A stretch of DNA of 64,000 nucleotides. It comes from Moniliella sp. 'wahieum' (taxonomy: Eukaryota > Basidiomycota > Moniliellomycetes > Moniliellales > Moniliellaceae). Within the stretch, counting starts at the first letter, position 1; each line of letters begins with the position of its first letter. The DNA lies in the NCBI GenBank assembly GCA_003971905.1, contig RSEE01000033.1, forward strand, positions 15,001-79,000, in the 5' to 3' direction. Below the pieces are notes generated by a model, which worked only from the letters and a program-made list of their open reading frames with translations, was not told where the DNA came from and searched no databases. Made by a program: the position numbers and the translations under genes. Below, one piece after another: positions 45,870-56,679 of the stretch.

Positions 45870-47294
45870 ATGCGTTCCTTGGAGTCAATTCAGGACGCCA
45901 GTCTGCTTGCTACTGATCCTCCCCCCATCTGCTCTCCCAGTCGCTCCTTGCTCCTTCGCCCAATAATAAGGAGAGGGCGATGTTGCTTCCCGGCCAAAAC
46001 CGTCACCGCCCGCGCCCGCCATACAATTTGGCCAGCGACGTCCATCCCACGAGACCGAGGCGCATGGACTCCGTGTGCTTGTGGTAGACGATAACAGCAT
46101 TGCCCTGGCAAGTATGTTGTCATCCCTCTTGCTACCATGGTCCGATACTGATGTCCGATATTGTTCACTCCCTTTTCCAGTCACTACGCGATTGCTTCAG
46201 CGCAAATTTCCCACCTTCTTGTCCCTGGAGGCGCCGTCAGAGCCACGTCGGGCGAGCAGGCTTTGCAACTGATCCAAAGCGAAGTGTTTGATGTGATCCT
46301 TCTGGACATGCATATGCCTGGGCCTGCCGGGCCGGACGGACTGCAATGTGCCAAGGCCATCCGTCGTGGGCAATCCACCAGCCCAGCCAGCCAAGCCAAC
46401 CGGAACGCGTTGATTGCCGCCGTGACAACCGAATGCGAACCTGTTCACCGGGGCCAATACCGCTCGGCTGGGCTGGACGGCTTGATCCCCAAGCCGGTCA
46501 GGCACGCGCACCTGCACGCTTTCTTGCAAGCTGCCAAAGACCAAGCGGACTTGGTCCAGAAATCTGGCGTGGTTCCCTTGCTCAAAGCGAATTGTGGTCT
46601 GGTGCCTCCTCTCCCTCCTGCGTTGGCGAGAAACGCGCCTTCTTTGACGCAAGCCAGCTCGACAAGACCCAGTCCAACGCCTCGAGCGACTTGGCCACTT
46701 CCCCACTCTATTCCCAGCTTCTCGAAGCCCAAACCCGCCGAGGAATGAGTACAGTGTGCGAGGCATGCCCCAAACAGGAGCCGGGCCTTTCGGAAGCAAG
46801 GCGCAACCCAAGGGCTAACAAGTCAAGGCTGGATGTTTGGGGTGCACCTCTTGCCATCAGCACCCTGCTTCCACTTGCTCGGATGAATCGAGCGGCGCCT
46901 CGTCAGGAGACGCTCACTGTGCCGCAGTCGACGGAAAGTTGATTCGAGGCTGGTCCTCCCCCGTCACTCATGGTTCCAAGATGATGATGGCCTTGACGAG
47001 GACGAATCGGACAGCTGTCCCCTCAGCTACAGCCTTACTTGGATTCCGGCCATGCCGCCAGGTGAAGCCATTGACATGACCACTTCCCTCCTCCATGGAG
47101 GCGATCAGGCCTTGTTTGGGTATCCAACGTGCCAAAAAGTCATGCCTCCACCACTCCCGTACTTTATCGCAAACCCTACCACCAGCCATGCTCCTCTGCT
47201 GCTCTTTAATGATCGCATATTTTATTCGTGTAATCCCCTAGGAGACCACTCTCTCCCCCCTCCCCCCACCCCCCCGCGCATCGTCTGGATTTAG
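45870..47294 (+). CDS. Two-component response regulator (receiver domain)
   Basis: A receiver domain accepts phosphate from a histidine phosphotransfer protein. The ATG at 45870 opens MRSLESIQDASLLATD. The receiver starts LRVLVVDDNSIALA; the intron 46112-46180 (GTATGT...CCAG) joins in phase to TTRLLQRKF. Key residues: acidic pair in VDDN, phosphoacceptor Asp in VILLDMHMP, and the conserved Lys in GLIPKP. A Ser-rich disordered C-terminus follows, with an acidic patch (DDDGLDEDESDS near 46985). Frame changes occur near 46060, 46210 and after 46600, so the 3' end is uncertain. No kinase or DNA-binding domain was seen; it is not clearly SSK1, SKN7 or RIM15. Confidence 0.72.
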
Positions 47295-47649
47295 AGGTAA
47301 TATTTTCCTCCCTCCCGCTCAACCTTGTTTGTCTTGTTTCGTTTTTGTATCCTTGGGTCAACCTGTCACGAATCTGTCATCGCCTATGCATCCGTCTTGC
47401 TCTCAAAAACGCCACTCTATGAAGTCAATATGGTCAGGGTCACATAGTAGTGCTACATGCCGTTGAGCCACTGTCGTCGGAGGTTTTTTTGATGCCACTG
47501 TCTCTTAATGGCAAACGAGACGGCTATTCATCCAAGTAACCAAGGCAAGAAGTGCAAAAGATACGCGGAGCGGGGACGGAAGAACGACGACTATAGGAGA
47601 TGATACCGATGGAAGGAAGTTATCGATTACAACCAAGAGGAATACTCAC
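47295..47649. other. Convergent intergenic region
   Basis: Lies between the 3' ends of the response regulator and the aldo-keto reductase. No gene seen. Confidence 0.5.
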
Positions 47650-49343
47650 TGCATATCAGACAAAGATGGACAACGAGCAATAGATTGGAACAAGCCAAAA
47701 AAGGATCTAGGGGAGCACCGTATCGTCCGTGCTTCGGGCGGGGGTTGGGCCCAGGTTTCGCCGTCGATCCCGTGGGCCTGGACTGCAGCTCGGACTTGTC
47801 GCTCGGGTGTGAAGGACAAGCGCGCGGGCGAGGTAGCCAGCCTGGACCTGCTTGGGCAGAGGCGGGAAGGGCAGCAACCCTCGGGGAACTCGTCCTGCCG
47901 ACCAGCAAACAAGGTGCGGTACGCGTCGATGGCCGCGTGGACCTGTTGTACATTGGCCAAGCCGGCGAGGGTGCGAAGTGCCGGGATTCGGCCCTTGGCA
48001 ATGGGCACTCCCTCTGCCCAGCGCACCGCCGACGCGTGCGGACTGGCGTACACCTCCGAACCACGGATACCGTAGTGCAGCGCAGTTTCAGCTAGGGTCA
48101 CAGTTCCTGGGTTCCTGTGGGGTCCTGGGGGCGCGCAGGGCCGCAATGCGCGCCAAAGCATCGCTCCGGGCTTGGTGCAGCGCAGCGCTACCGGGATGCC
48201 AGGCCGGGGACCGGCCTCGGTCAAAAGACCCATACTGAAAGGCGAGGCATTCATGACCATGGGTGCGACCCACTCCTTCGGCTCGGCAGGGGCGCCAGGG
48301 AAGGACCAGGGGTTGTGTTGGAAGAGAGGAAGATAGTCAGGTAAGGTATCGGTGTGCAAGGTGTGGTGCGAGTAGCTCAAGATTGAGTCCAGTGGGCGAT
48401 AGGGAGCATTGGTGGCGATCATGCGCGAAAGCCGGAGCAAAACAGGCAGAGGGAAGCCTGAAATCCCCACCATCTTGATCTTGCCCTCGTCTTGAGGCGG
48501 AAAAGTTCTCGTACTGCTCCCAGGATCCGCTCGTCGCCTGGCCCATGCACCCGGCTTGCGCCTCCCAGGTGGGAGCCACCCGGTTGCTTCCATGATGCTC
48601 TGAGCTTGCTCTTTGTCTGCGCCAACGATGGTGGCGGAGCCCATACCTGCGTCATGGCGGGTCCGACGGAGTGGAGACGAACTCGACATCGTTGCATGAA
48701 CATTGTCTAGCCAGCCCTCAGCATCCAGACGAATCAGACTTTCTTCCACGCTTTGTCGGACCCGTTCGGGACTGTAGTCAAATTGGCTGCAGTTGGGTCC
48801 GTACCTGCCACACTTGGTCGAGATGTAGTAGGCACTGCGCGGGAACGAGGGCTTCAGGGCCCGTAGAGCACGACCCAAGATAGCCTCGGAGTTCTTGTAG
48901 TAGGGAGACACATCGAACGCGTTGATGCCGTACAGCAGGGCCAGTCGGACAGCTGAGAAGGCACTGTCAGCCGTACGTAACGCAGAGGAGGATGGGAAGG
49001 CGGGACGCACCCTTGACGGGCTCGAGACTGGCGAGCTGGTTCTCGGCCAAGTACTGGCCGGTGCCAAATGTGCCACCGCCAAAAATGAGGGGCGAAAGGC
49101 CCAGCTGGGGGGGATGCCAGCGCCGCCCTCGCTGTGAGGGTGGCGGTTGACCACAGTGGCCCACTCGGGAGCCTCGCCGGCGGCAGGGTCAGCCAAGGGG
49201 ACGTAGACCTCGCGCCAGGCCTGGACCCAGGGGGCAGCCGCACTCTGTTGGGCCACGCCATGGCCCCACTTGGGCCGGTCGTCTGGCAAGTCCTCGAGAC
49301 GGGGCAGTGGGCCCCACGAGAGCGGGTCCACGTTGTGGGCCAT
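47650..49343 (-). CDS. Aldo-keto reductase (arabinose/galactose dehydrogenase-like)
   Basis: NAD(P)H-dependent oxidoreductase with a TIM barrel; the closest remembered relatives are fungal D-arabinose dehydrogenase (ARA2) and plant L-galactose dehydrogenase. The ATG at 49343 opens MAHNVDPLSWGPLPRLED. Family motifs: SPLIFGGGTFGTG, GINAFDVSPYYKNSEAILG (catalytic Asp and Tyr), YYISTKCGRYG (Lys), DEGKIKMVGISGFPLPVL and the late ALHYGIRG/TLAGLANVQQ cofactor region. An intron beginning GTGCGT is likely at about 49012-48970. Frame changes occur near 48690, 48500 and 48130. The 3' end is approximate: text near 47740 (HGIDGETWAQPPPEAR) resembles the usual C-terminus. Confidence 0.82.
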
Positions 49344-50618
49344 CGTGTCGGCAGGTGGGAGGGGCGCGGCAGAAGATGCGAACCGGAGTGACCGGCGTTC
49401 GGAGGTGGCTGGGCTGACCCAAATTCCACCCACCAGGCCTGCGACTCCATCCCCGCCTCCCGAGCAGGCGGAATTTCAATTGAACATGGGCAGCCACTAG
49501 TCACAGGGTTACTTCAGCGCCTATGAGCCCGTCTGCCCCCGTCGGTTCGTGCGGGACCGCGGGACCTCAGGCCTGTAGCTAACAACCTGCCCTCAGTGTC
49601 CACCAAGACTTGCACACTCGCCCACCTCTTCCTCCAGCCCATGCCTGCTCTCCTATCCTGAAGCGGAAAAATGCTCAACATGAGAGACGAGAGAGTGGTA
49701 CGAAGAGACCGGGAACACAAGTTGTCCCGGCGTATGGCATTGGGGATGGTCGATGGGCAGAGCGGGTGACCTGCAAACCAGGCTGGCAGCCTCCGCCTGC
49801 ACGAGCATCGATGCCTCGACCGTTACCTTGGACTCGCCCTACTGCAACCCGACCTTGCTGGCACGATGATGTCGAAACGACTGGAGGCATACGCATGTTG
49901 ATATCGGCGACCCACACAGTATGCCGGTCTCAGTCCCACCAGTAGTGGGAGAACGCTAGAGGGACATAATACGGCGAAGGACAGCAGGTGGGTGGTGGGA
50001 TAGGACGACTAACCAGCAACAAGACCATCGACTAAGGAAGCAATGTCCAAGCCCGCATTGCCGGTTGCCGGTTGCCGGTTGCCGGTTGCCGGTTGGCAGT
50101 TGCCAATTACCGGCTACCGGCTACGGGCACCCGCCACGCGCTCCGTAGGCCGTACTCTTAAAAAAGGCAGGTGTGTGATGATGTGATTCCCACTCTGCAG
50201 GGGGGCTGCTCCACGCTGCTGCCGCTGCGCCTGCTGCTCCACGCGCCAGTCTACGCGCACGCTCCTTGGCTTGCCATTCCACGTTGTAAGCCGCCCCCGC
50301 ACCGCGCAAGTGCGGCTCGGCGCTGACCTAATCCGCGCTTCCTTCTGCCCCCCGCGGCGCTGTCTGGCTGTCTGGCCAGGGCGCCGCTCACCGATCCCCT
50401 CGTCCATCATGCATCATGCATCGCCACTCAGTCTGAGTACTCAAGCGCCAAGTCGGGAGCCTCCGGCAGGCGGCGCTGGGTGATGCATGATGCCTGCTTG
50501 GAGCGCGTTGCCCATTGCCCATTGCCCATTGCCCACCACCTCTTCGCCTCTTCCTCCTCGCCCCTCGCCCCCCGCCCCTTCCCCCCCCTCCTCGTGCCGT
50601 TTCCAACACAGCGGCCCC
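49344..50618. other. Intergenic, heptamer repeats, Ggamma promoter
   Basis: No gene seen. Includes TTGCCGG heptamers (about 50058-50095), TTGCCCA heptamers (about 50508-50537) and two copies of the TGCATCATGCAT-type motif (50405-50422; 50482-50493). Confidence 0.6.
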
Positions 50619-50968
50619 ATGTCGGCTCTCCCACGCAATCAGAATGTGGCCGAGATGAAGCTCCGTCGTCTGACCGAGAACAATGCGCGGCTGCAAGAGG
50701 ACCTGAGCCGGCGCAGGATCAAGGTGTCGGACGCCAGTGCATCGTGCGTCGTCCTCCCCCCTCTTGCTTTGTTTGGTCCTGTCCCTGTCCTGACCGGTGA
50801 CCCCCCATGGTCCATGGCCAACCCTTGCACCCGCGTCCGCAGGCTGATCGAGTACTGCCAAGAGACACATGACCCGCTGGTTCCCTCGGTATGGGCTTGC
50901 CCGATAAGAAGGATGACCCGTACGCGCCGCAGCAGGCCGCGGCCATGTGCGAGTGCACGGTCATGTAA
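50619..50968 (+). CDS. Heterotrimeric G-protein gamma subunit
   Basis: Partner of G-beta at the plasma membrane in pheromone and nutrient signalling. The ATG at 50619 opens [20 protein letters not shown], the start of the family coiled coil ([19 protein letters not shown]). The intron 50744-50842 (GTGCGT...CGCAG) joins in phase to [16 protein letters not shown], the conserved NPF-like turn region. After one frame change near 50890 the text is [12 protein letters not shown] and ends CECTVM then stop, a CaaX farnesylation box with an extra Cys upstream for palmitoylation. About 83 aa, normal for fungal Ste18/GNG1 types. Confidence 0.9.
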
Positions 50969-51699
50969 CGGGTGCCGATGGTTTCTGTGCGCAGGAGGTT
51001 GCCCCAAAAGCCCGTTCTTTTTCCCTAGCCGATGCAAGATATGCCTTCGATACCACCTTGCATCTCTTGCCCTCTCTTACCTCCGTCTTGCTCTGTGCAC
51101 ACTATACTATACCTCCCCGTGCTTGCCCCGTGCCCCATGTTTAGAAATGGAGTGGCAGCGCCTGCCTGCCTGCTGGTCGTGGTCATATCCAGGTCGACCT
51201 TCTATGGTAGCCGTTGGCAGATTTGGATTCGCCAGCGTCTGTGCCTCGGTAGCTCGTTTGGGCGCGCAGTCTTGCTCTCCTGTTACATGTTAGCCACGCC
51301 CAGAGCACCCTACAGAAAGGGAGGCCAGCGACAAGGGCGGCGTGTCCATGGAGGCCGGAGGGGGCGGAACCTGGACGCCGGCTGCCCCCCCTCGCCCGCA
51401 GATCCGCATTTTAATTTGGGATGGGCCGGTGACTAGTAAAGCTAGTAACTAGTGACGAGTGATGAGCTAGTGATGGGCGCTGCTTGGCGTGCCCTGGCGC
51501 TGTGCCTGGCCGCTGCTGTGCGGTGCCGTGCGGTGCCGTGCTGGGCGTCGCCAGTCTCGCCACCGGCTGCGCAGCCCGTTGCCATCGCCACCATCCCTTG
51601 ACCTCGACGCAGCAGGCGCAGCGTGCGATGGACTACTAGCTCCCATTCGCATTCACTTCTCTACTGCTCCTTCCATCGTACCGTACTTGTGCGCTCGCC
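50969..51699. other. Intergenic, no gene seen
   Basis: Only short overlapping frames. Small direct repeats (CTAGTAA/CTAGTGA units) lie near 51432-51475. Confidence 0.5.
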
Positions 51700-52240
51700 A
51701 TGGACTTTTTCTCCGACTACGCGCCTCTTGTCTGGTTGAGTGCCGCGCTGGCACTTGTCTTTGGTACGCATCCGCCCCTCTTTCCGCCCTGGCGCAGGGG
51801 CCACCTTGGCTGACCGTGAGCTGGCGCGGGGCGCAGTGGTGATCAAGTACCGCTTTACCATTGGCGCCCATCTGCCTCCCCAGGTACGCGACGGGATCAA
51901 CCAGGTGTACTGGGCTGTGACGGATCGGCGGAGTGGCTATACCCGCGCGCCTACCCTGCCCGGTCCGGGCGGGGATGCGTTAACGTGGGACGAAGCGCGC
52001 CGGGGCGGGCTGACGTCCGACCTGTTTGATGTCGATCTGCACAATGCCGGGGACAGCCGGGTAGGCCTCGAGGGTGACGGCGCACGGCGCATCGAGCATC
52101 TGATGAGTTCCCAGGGCCTGTCCTTTGATCAAGCCCGCCTCCGCCTGCACCAAGAGCGCTTGCGCAGCAATGGGATTGATCCCCAGACGGGACTGCCGCT
52201 GGACAAGAAGGCGGTTTTGTCGCTGGCTTCGCGGCGATAA
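51700..52240 (+). CDS. DUF2015 / UPF0357 family protein
   Basis: A fungal protein of unknown function (yeast YCL012C family) with one N-terminal membrane segment. The ATG at 51700 opens MDFFSDYAPLVWLSAALALV; a 34-nt intron (51764-51797, GTACGC...GCAG) joins VFG to ATLADRE in phase. The family signature is clear: DLFDVDLHNAGDSRVGL, HLMSSQGLSFDQARLRLHQE, SNGIDPQTGLPLDKKAV. Length 168 aa. No frame correction is needed. Confidence 0.87.
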
Positions 52241-52424
52241 GCGATGAATGCGATGGTGGTGGTGCGTGTTTGCGTCAATGTAGACTGTTGGGGGCCTGCA
52301 CGTGGTATCGATTGGTCTCGGGGGGATAGGAGGGGGGGGGACAGGATAAGGTGCTCCAAACAATTGTTCACAATGACCAAAGGGAGAGAGAAGAAAAGGG
52401 GAAGGAAGGGGAAGAAAGAAAAGA

Positions 52425-53049
52425 TTAGCTTGAGCCCAATTGGGCAGCAAGCCAGTCCAAGCCATCCAGGACACCCGTGCCGGTGGTAGCGGAAGAGGGT
52501 TGGATGTGACAGGAAACGGGCAGGGTGGGAAGGGCGAGGGCAGAGGAGACCTCGGCGGGCGTCAGCGCGGCCGGTACATCCTGCTTGTTGGCAAATACGA
52601 GCACTGGTACACCTGCCCCTACATCGTCCGAGACGAGGTGGTGAAGCTCTTCTCGCGCCAGTCCCATCCTAGCCTGGTCAGTGGCATCGACGACAAAGAC
52701 GGCGCTTGCGCCAGCCAAGTAGGCGCCCCACGACGCGCGCAGCGATGTCTGGCCACCAACATCAAACAGGGTGAAGCGCGTGCCCTTGTACTCAAAATCC
52801 TCCACCTGCGACCCAATCGTGGGGGCCGTAGCTACGACCTGGCCCAACGTCATGCGGTACATGAGCGTCGTCTTGCCGGCATTGTCCAAGCCAAGGATGC
52901 AGACTGCGGGGGCGGGGGGGGGGGAGGTCAGCTGGGCAGAGCGAGCAGAGATGGGGCAGAGGACGCGGCGGATTGCGTGTTGAGTGGCGTACCCTTGAGA
53001 TCCTTCCTCCCAAATAAGGAGCTCCAGAGGGTGAGAGCGCAACACCCAT
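52425..53049 (-). CDS. ARL5-like ARF-family GTPase
   Basis: A membrane-associated small GTPase of the ARF/ARL family; ARL5 acts at the trans-Golgi in animals. Exon 1 (53049-52993) starts with ATG-Gly, a possible myristoylation site, then LTLWSSLFGRKDLK after a one-base frame change. The intron 52992-52904 (GTACGC...GCAG) joins to VCILGLDNAGKTTL. Switch and G motifs: APTIGSQVEDFEYK, DVGGQTSLRASWGAY, VFANKQD and the end GLDWLAAQL. The phrase TIGSxVE and the C-terminus GLDWLA favour ARL5 over ARF1 or ARL1; the assignment to ARL5 is inference. Confidence 0.85.
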
Positions 53050-54299
53050 CGCGGTAGGGAGACGCTGCGGAGGTTCAGAGGTCGATCGACGGGCTTGCGC
53101 TGCGGCGTCTGCCGAGTGAGCTCACCCACCTGCTGCGGCCCGTCGCGCAGGCATGCGCGCTGCAGCAGCTAGGGCGCCACGTGCAGCTTAGGTAATCCGC
53201 TCGGGGGCGGCATAAGCCTAAGGCATGGGCGATGGGGTAGTTGGCGGTTACGTTATACAAACGCAGGCAGCTTCCACGTTGGTCCCCAATGGATGCCGGT
53301 ATGCCTACCCACCCTGGCGCCCCTCCCTCCCTCGGCCCATCGGCATATCCACATGCCACCACGGATGGATGCATCGAGGTTCGGTTAGCTCACCTCCGTT
53401 ACGTTACTCCCACGCCGCCTGCGCAGGTATCTACCTACCGCGGGAAATGCAACATAGGCCTGCGGCTGGGAGCAGCGCATGCCTGGGCGAAGTGAGAAGA
53501 ATTGGCGTGGTGCGTGCGATGCTGTTCGATCATGCGGGACATTGGACATGGGGGCATGGCCTGCTGAGCTCAGCGGCTCAGCCGAACATACTGACCAGAC
53601 AAGGACGGGGAAGCGGGAGAAGATGCAGAGGACGAGGACAAAAACGATGGCATCCCGCACCCCTGCCAGCACAGCAGCACGTGTCGGGGAGTGGGGGCTG
53701 TCGCGGGTGCGGACGAGGGGAAGCTGAATGTGGCGGGACGTGCCAGAAGCGGGCTTGGCGCGCTTGCTGGCTGCAGATCGAGAAGGCAGGCAAGCGACGG
53801 CGGCGGCTGCCGACTGGTGACATGCTGCATGCGACATGGGATCGGAGCGTCCAACACAAGCAGCTGCGGCAGTACCGCAGTATGGCCGCACCCAGCACCA
53901 TGCAGCCTGCTGCGGCCGCCTGCTGCAACGACGCGCCACGATGCACACTGCCCCCCGACAGCGGCACGGGGTCGGCCCCCCCCACCGTCCCCGCTGGGCC
54001 CGCACTGGCGCTGTGGCACCGCTGGCGAAGCGCTAATTTACACATTCGCAACAGGATCGGCGCTCGCCACCCCACACACTCGCGCCGTGCAGCGCCCCTG
54101 TCGAAGGCTCCCCGTGTGCTGCGGCACAGCACGTACCCACCTGTCTGGGCAGGTGCCACAGCTCGTTTTCTCGCGCTGCTATAATAGCCTCGCACTCGCT
54201 CCCCACCCGCGCTTCCTGCGCCGCCACCACCACTCGTTCTTCTTCCCCCCGCCGTTGTGCCCCACCCCGCTCCTTTGCCCCCCCCCCCCCGCCACCGCC
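53050..54299. other. Divergent intergenic region
   Basis: About 1.25 kb between the 5' ends of the ARL5-like gene and the transporter gene. Long open frames on both strands here overlap each other and lack any family text; treated as noncoding. A C-rich leader runs up to the ATG at 54300. Confidence 0.5.
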
Positions 54300-55375
54300 A
54301 TGGCCAGCAAGGAATACACGTCGGTCGCCGTCGAGGACAAGACGGCCTCCATGCCGTCTACCGTCCCGCCCCCCCACGTCGACGCGCGCAGCTTGCCCGG
54401 CGGTGCCCCTAAGGCACCCGAGCGCAAGCTGCCCCCCGCCCTTGCCATCTCTTTCTGGATCCTCTCGTCCATGTCGGTCATCATCTACAATGCGTGCGTG
54501 CTTCCCTCTCCCCCCTCCCGCCTTCTCTGGCTCACCCCCTTCTGCTTTCGACAGCTACATCCTCAAGAGCGACGGCCTCAACTTCCAGTATCCCATCTTC
54601 CTTACCACCTTCCACATGGCCTTTGCTTCGATCGGCACCCGCCTCCTTGCCCGCTACACGCATCTCATGGATGGCCTGCACAATGTCGACATGACCCGCG
54701 AACGCTGGATCCGGAACATCCTCCCCATCGGTGCTCTCTTTGCTGCCTCGCTCATCTTTAGCAACTACGCCTACCTCTACCTGAGCGTGGCCTACATCCA
54801 GATGGTCAAGGCCTTCACTCCGGTCGCGGTGCTTCTCATGTCGATCGCCTTTGGTCTCAAAGCGGCCAACGCGACGCAGTTGCTGATTGTGTTTGGCATT
54901 TCGTGTGGCGTTGCGATTGCCTCGTATGGCGAGGCCAAGTTTAACATGTTTGGCTTTATCCTCCAGGCCATCGCCATCCTGTTTGAGTCCGCGTCTTGTC
55001 ATGATCCAGGTCCTGCTCCAAGGCCTGAAGATGGACCCGCTCGTTTCAGTGTACTACTTTGCTCCCGTGTGCGCCGGCATGCTGGCCGTCGTGCTTCCCT
55101 TTGTTGAAGGCTGGGCTCCGTTCAGCCACCTGGGCGAGGTGGGAGCCGGTGTGCTGCTCAGCAACGCCTCGTGTGCCTTTGCGCTCAACTTGGCCCTTGT
55201 CTTCCTCATTGGCGCTGCCTCCTCGCTCGTGCTCACCCTGGCCGGGGTGGTGAAAGACATCCTGCTCATTGTCGGCTCCATGGTCATCCTCGGCTCGGTC
55301 GTCACCTCGCTGCAATGCCTCGGATACGGGATTGCGTTGGCGGGCTTGGTTGCGTTTAAGCTGTACAAAGCGTAA
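54300..55375 (+). CDS. TPT-family (DMT) sugar-phosphate/nucleotide-sugar transporter
   Basis: A Golgi or ER membrane antiporter family with about 10 helices. The ATG at 54300 opens MASKEYTSVAVEDKTA. The first helix ISFWILSSMSVIIYNA spans a GTGCGT intron (54494-54554) and continues YILKSDGLNFQYPIFLTTFH, a family hallmark. Later text: SNYAYLYLSVAYIQMVKAFT, then VAVLLMSIAFGL, and the second repeat VVKDILLIVGSMVILGSVVT, ending LYKA. One base is missing near 54993 (between FESA and RLVMIQVLLQGL). No C-terminal KKxx signal. Substrate is unknown. Confidence 0.9.
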
Positions 55376-56163
55376 CCTCTCCCCCATTCTCCCATCGTCT
55401 CCCTCTGCCCCGATTCTCTGGATACATACTGTACACCCTTCCTTCCCCTCTGCCCTGCATCAGTCCACCACAACTGATTTGTACTTACATACTCCCTTGC
55501 CCCATGCGCTCAGTGCGCGCACCACATACGTGGCAAGAGCAACACATCTGCACTGCCTCTTCGGTTACATATTACAGGCGATCGTCGAGCTGGTTCATAC
55601 GCTTTCTTTCGCCGCGCTCCCACCACGTTTCCCCTCCACTGCTGCGCGCCATGCTCGAGCCACTAGTCCTGGGCCTGAACTGGCGTCCCCCATCCTCGAC
55701 GTAGCATCAGATCTCCCATTCAGATGAGCGCGCGTGAGTGCAAGAGCGAGCTGCCCAGCTTCCACTGAGCTTGCGCCTCGATCGCTGATCGATGATCCAC
55801 CAACTGCACCACACGCACTCTTCTCCCCCCTCCATACAGCCACCATCCACCACAGTTTGATGGCGGGCCTGCATCACGTCCCGCGTCCCATGTCCCAGAT
55901 GTTACATGTTACAATTAGTCACGGGTGACGCCTTGATGTTGTTCTGAGACGTACAGTGGGCCAGTCAGCCGCCCCAAAGCATAGGGTCAAAAGCTGAACC
56001 TGTGCCTTCTCCTGTTCTTCCGGGGGCGTGCAAGTACTAAGTAGCCTTCAGGATCAGCTTGTTTGAACTCGGAGTGTTTTGGCGCTACGAGGGTGGCTTT
56101 CCGGCTTTCCGTACCGCCGACAAAAAAGGGTGTGGAGCACTCAGTACTCACGACTCACATGTC
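55376..56163. other. Intergenic, no gene seen
   Basis: Only short overlapping frames between the transporter stop and the ACAGGT array. Confidence 0.5.
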
Positions 56164-56226
56164 ACAGGTACAGGTACAGGTACAGGTACGGTACAGGTAC
56201 AGGTACAGGTACAGGTACAGGTACAG
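56164..56226 (+). repeat. ACAGGT hexamer array
   Basis: About ten tandem ACAGGT units with one interruption (TACGGTACAGG). Lies between the 3' ends of the transporter and kinase genes. Confidence 0.9.
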
Positions 56227-56679
56227 CAGGTACCGCTTACCGGAACCTTGTTGCCCTGTCCGACTGTCTGATCATTAATCATTGAAACCGTGCGATCGAT
56301 GGATCCCTTTTTGACCAAGTAACGTGCAACGTTCAACTACGAACCCGAACCGCGCACCCCACTCCGAGAGAGAACCAAGACGCGTACAATATACATGACA
56401 TGAGCCAAGCCACACAAAATGCCAAGTGCCAAGACCGAACCGAAGAGGAGACAAAATGAGGTGATGAAGGGGACGTGCCGTGCGCCGTGAGCCGTGCGCC
56501 GTGAGGGGGGGTGATACAGGAGATACAGGGGGAGCGAGCGAGTGCGGAAACGAGCGAACTGGCTTGCGAGCCGAAACGGGACAAGGGAACTTCAAATGCG
56601 AGGGGGGGGAACGCGGGACAAAAAAGGTGCGGAACGGACCGGAACAGAACGGAACGGGAACGGAAACGGGGAATGTGGA

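Noticed and set aside
53225-54761. Long open frames on both strands between ARL5-like and transporter genes
   Set aside because: They are mutually overlapping and low-complexity, and the plus frame runs out of frame through the transporter start.
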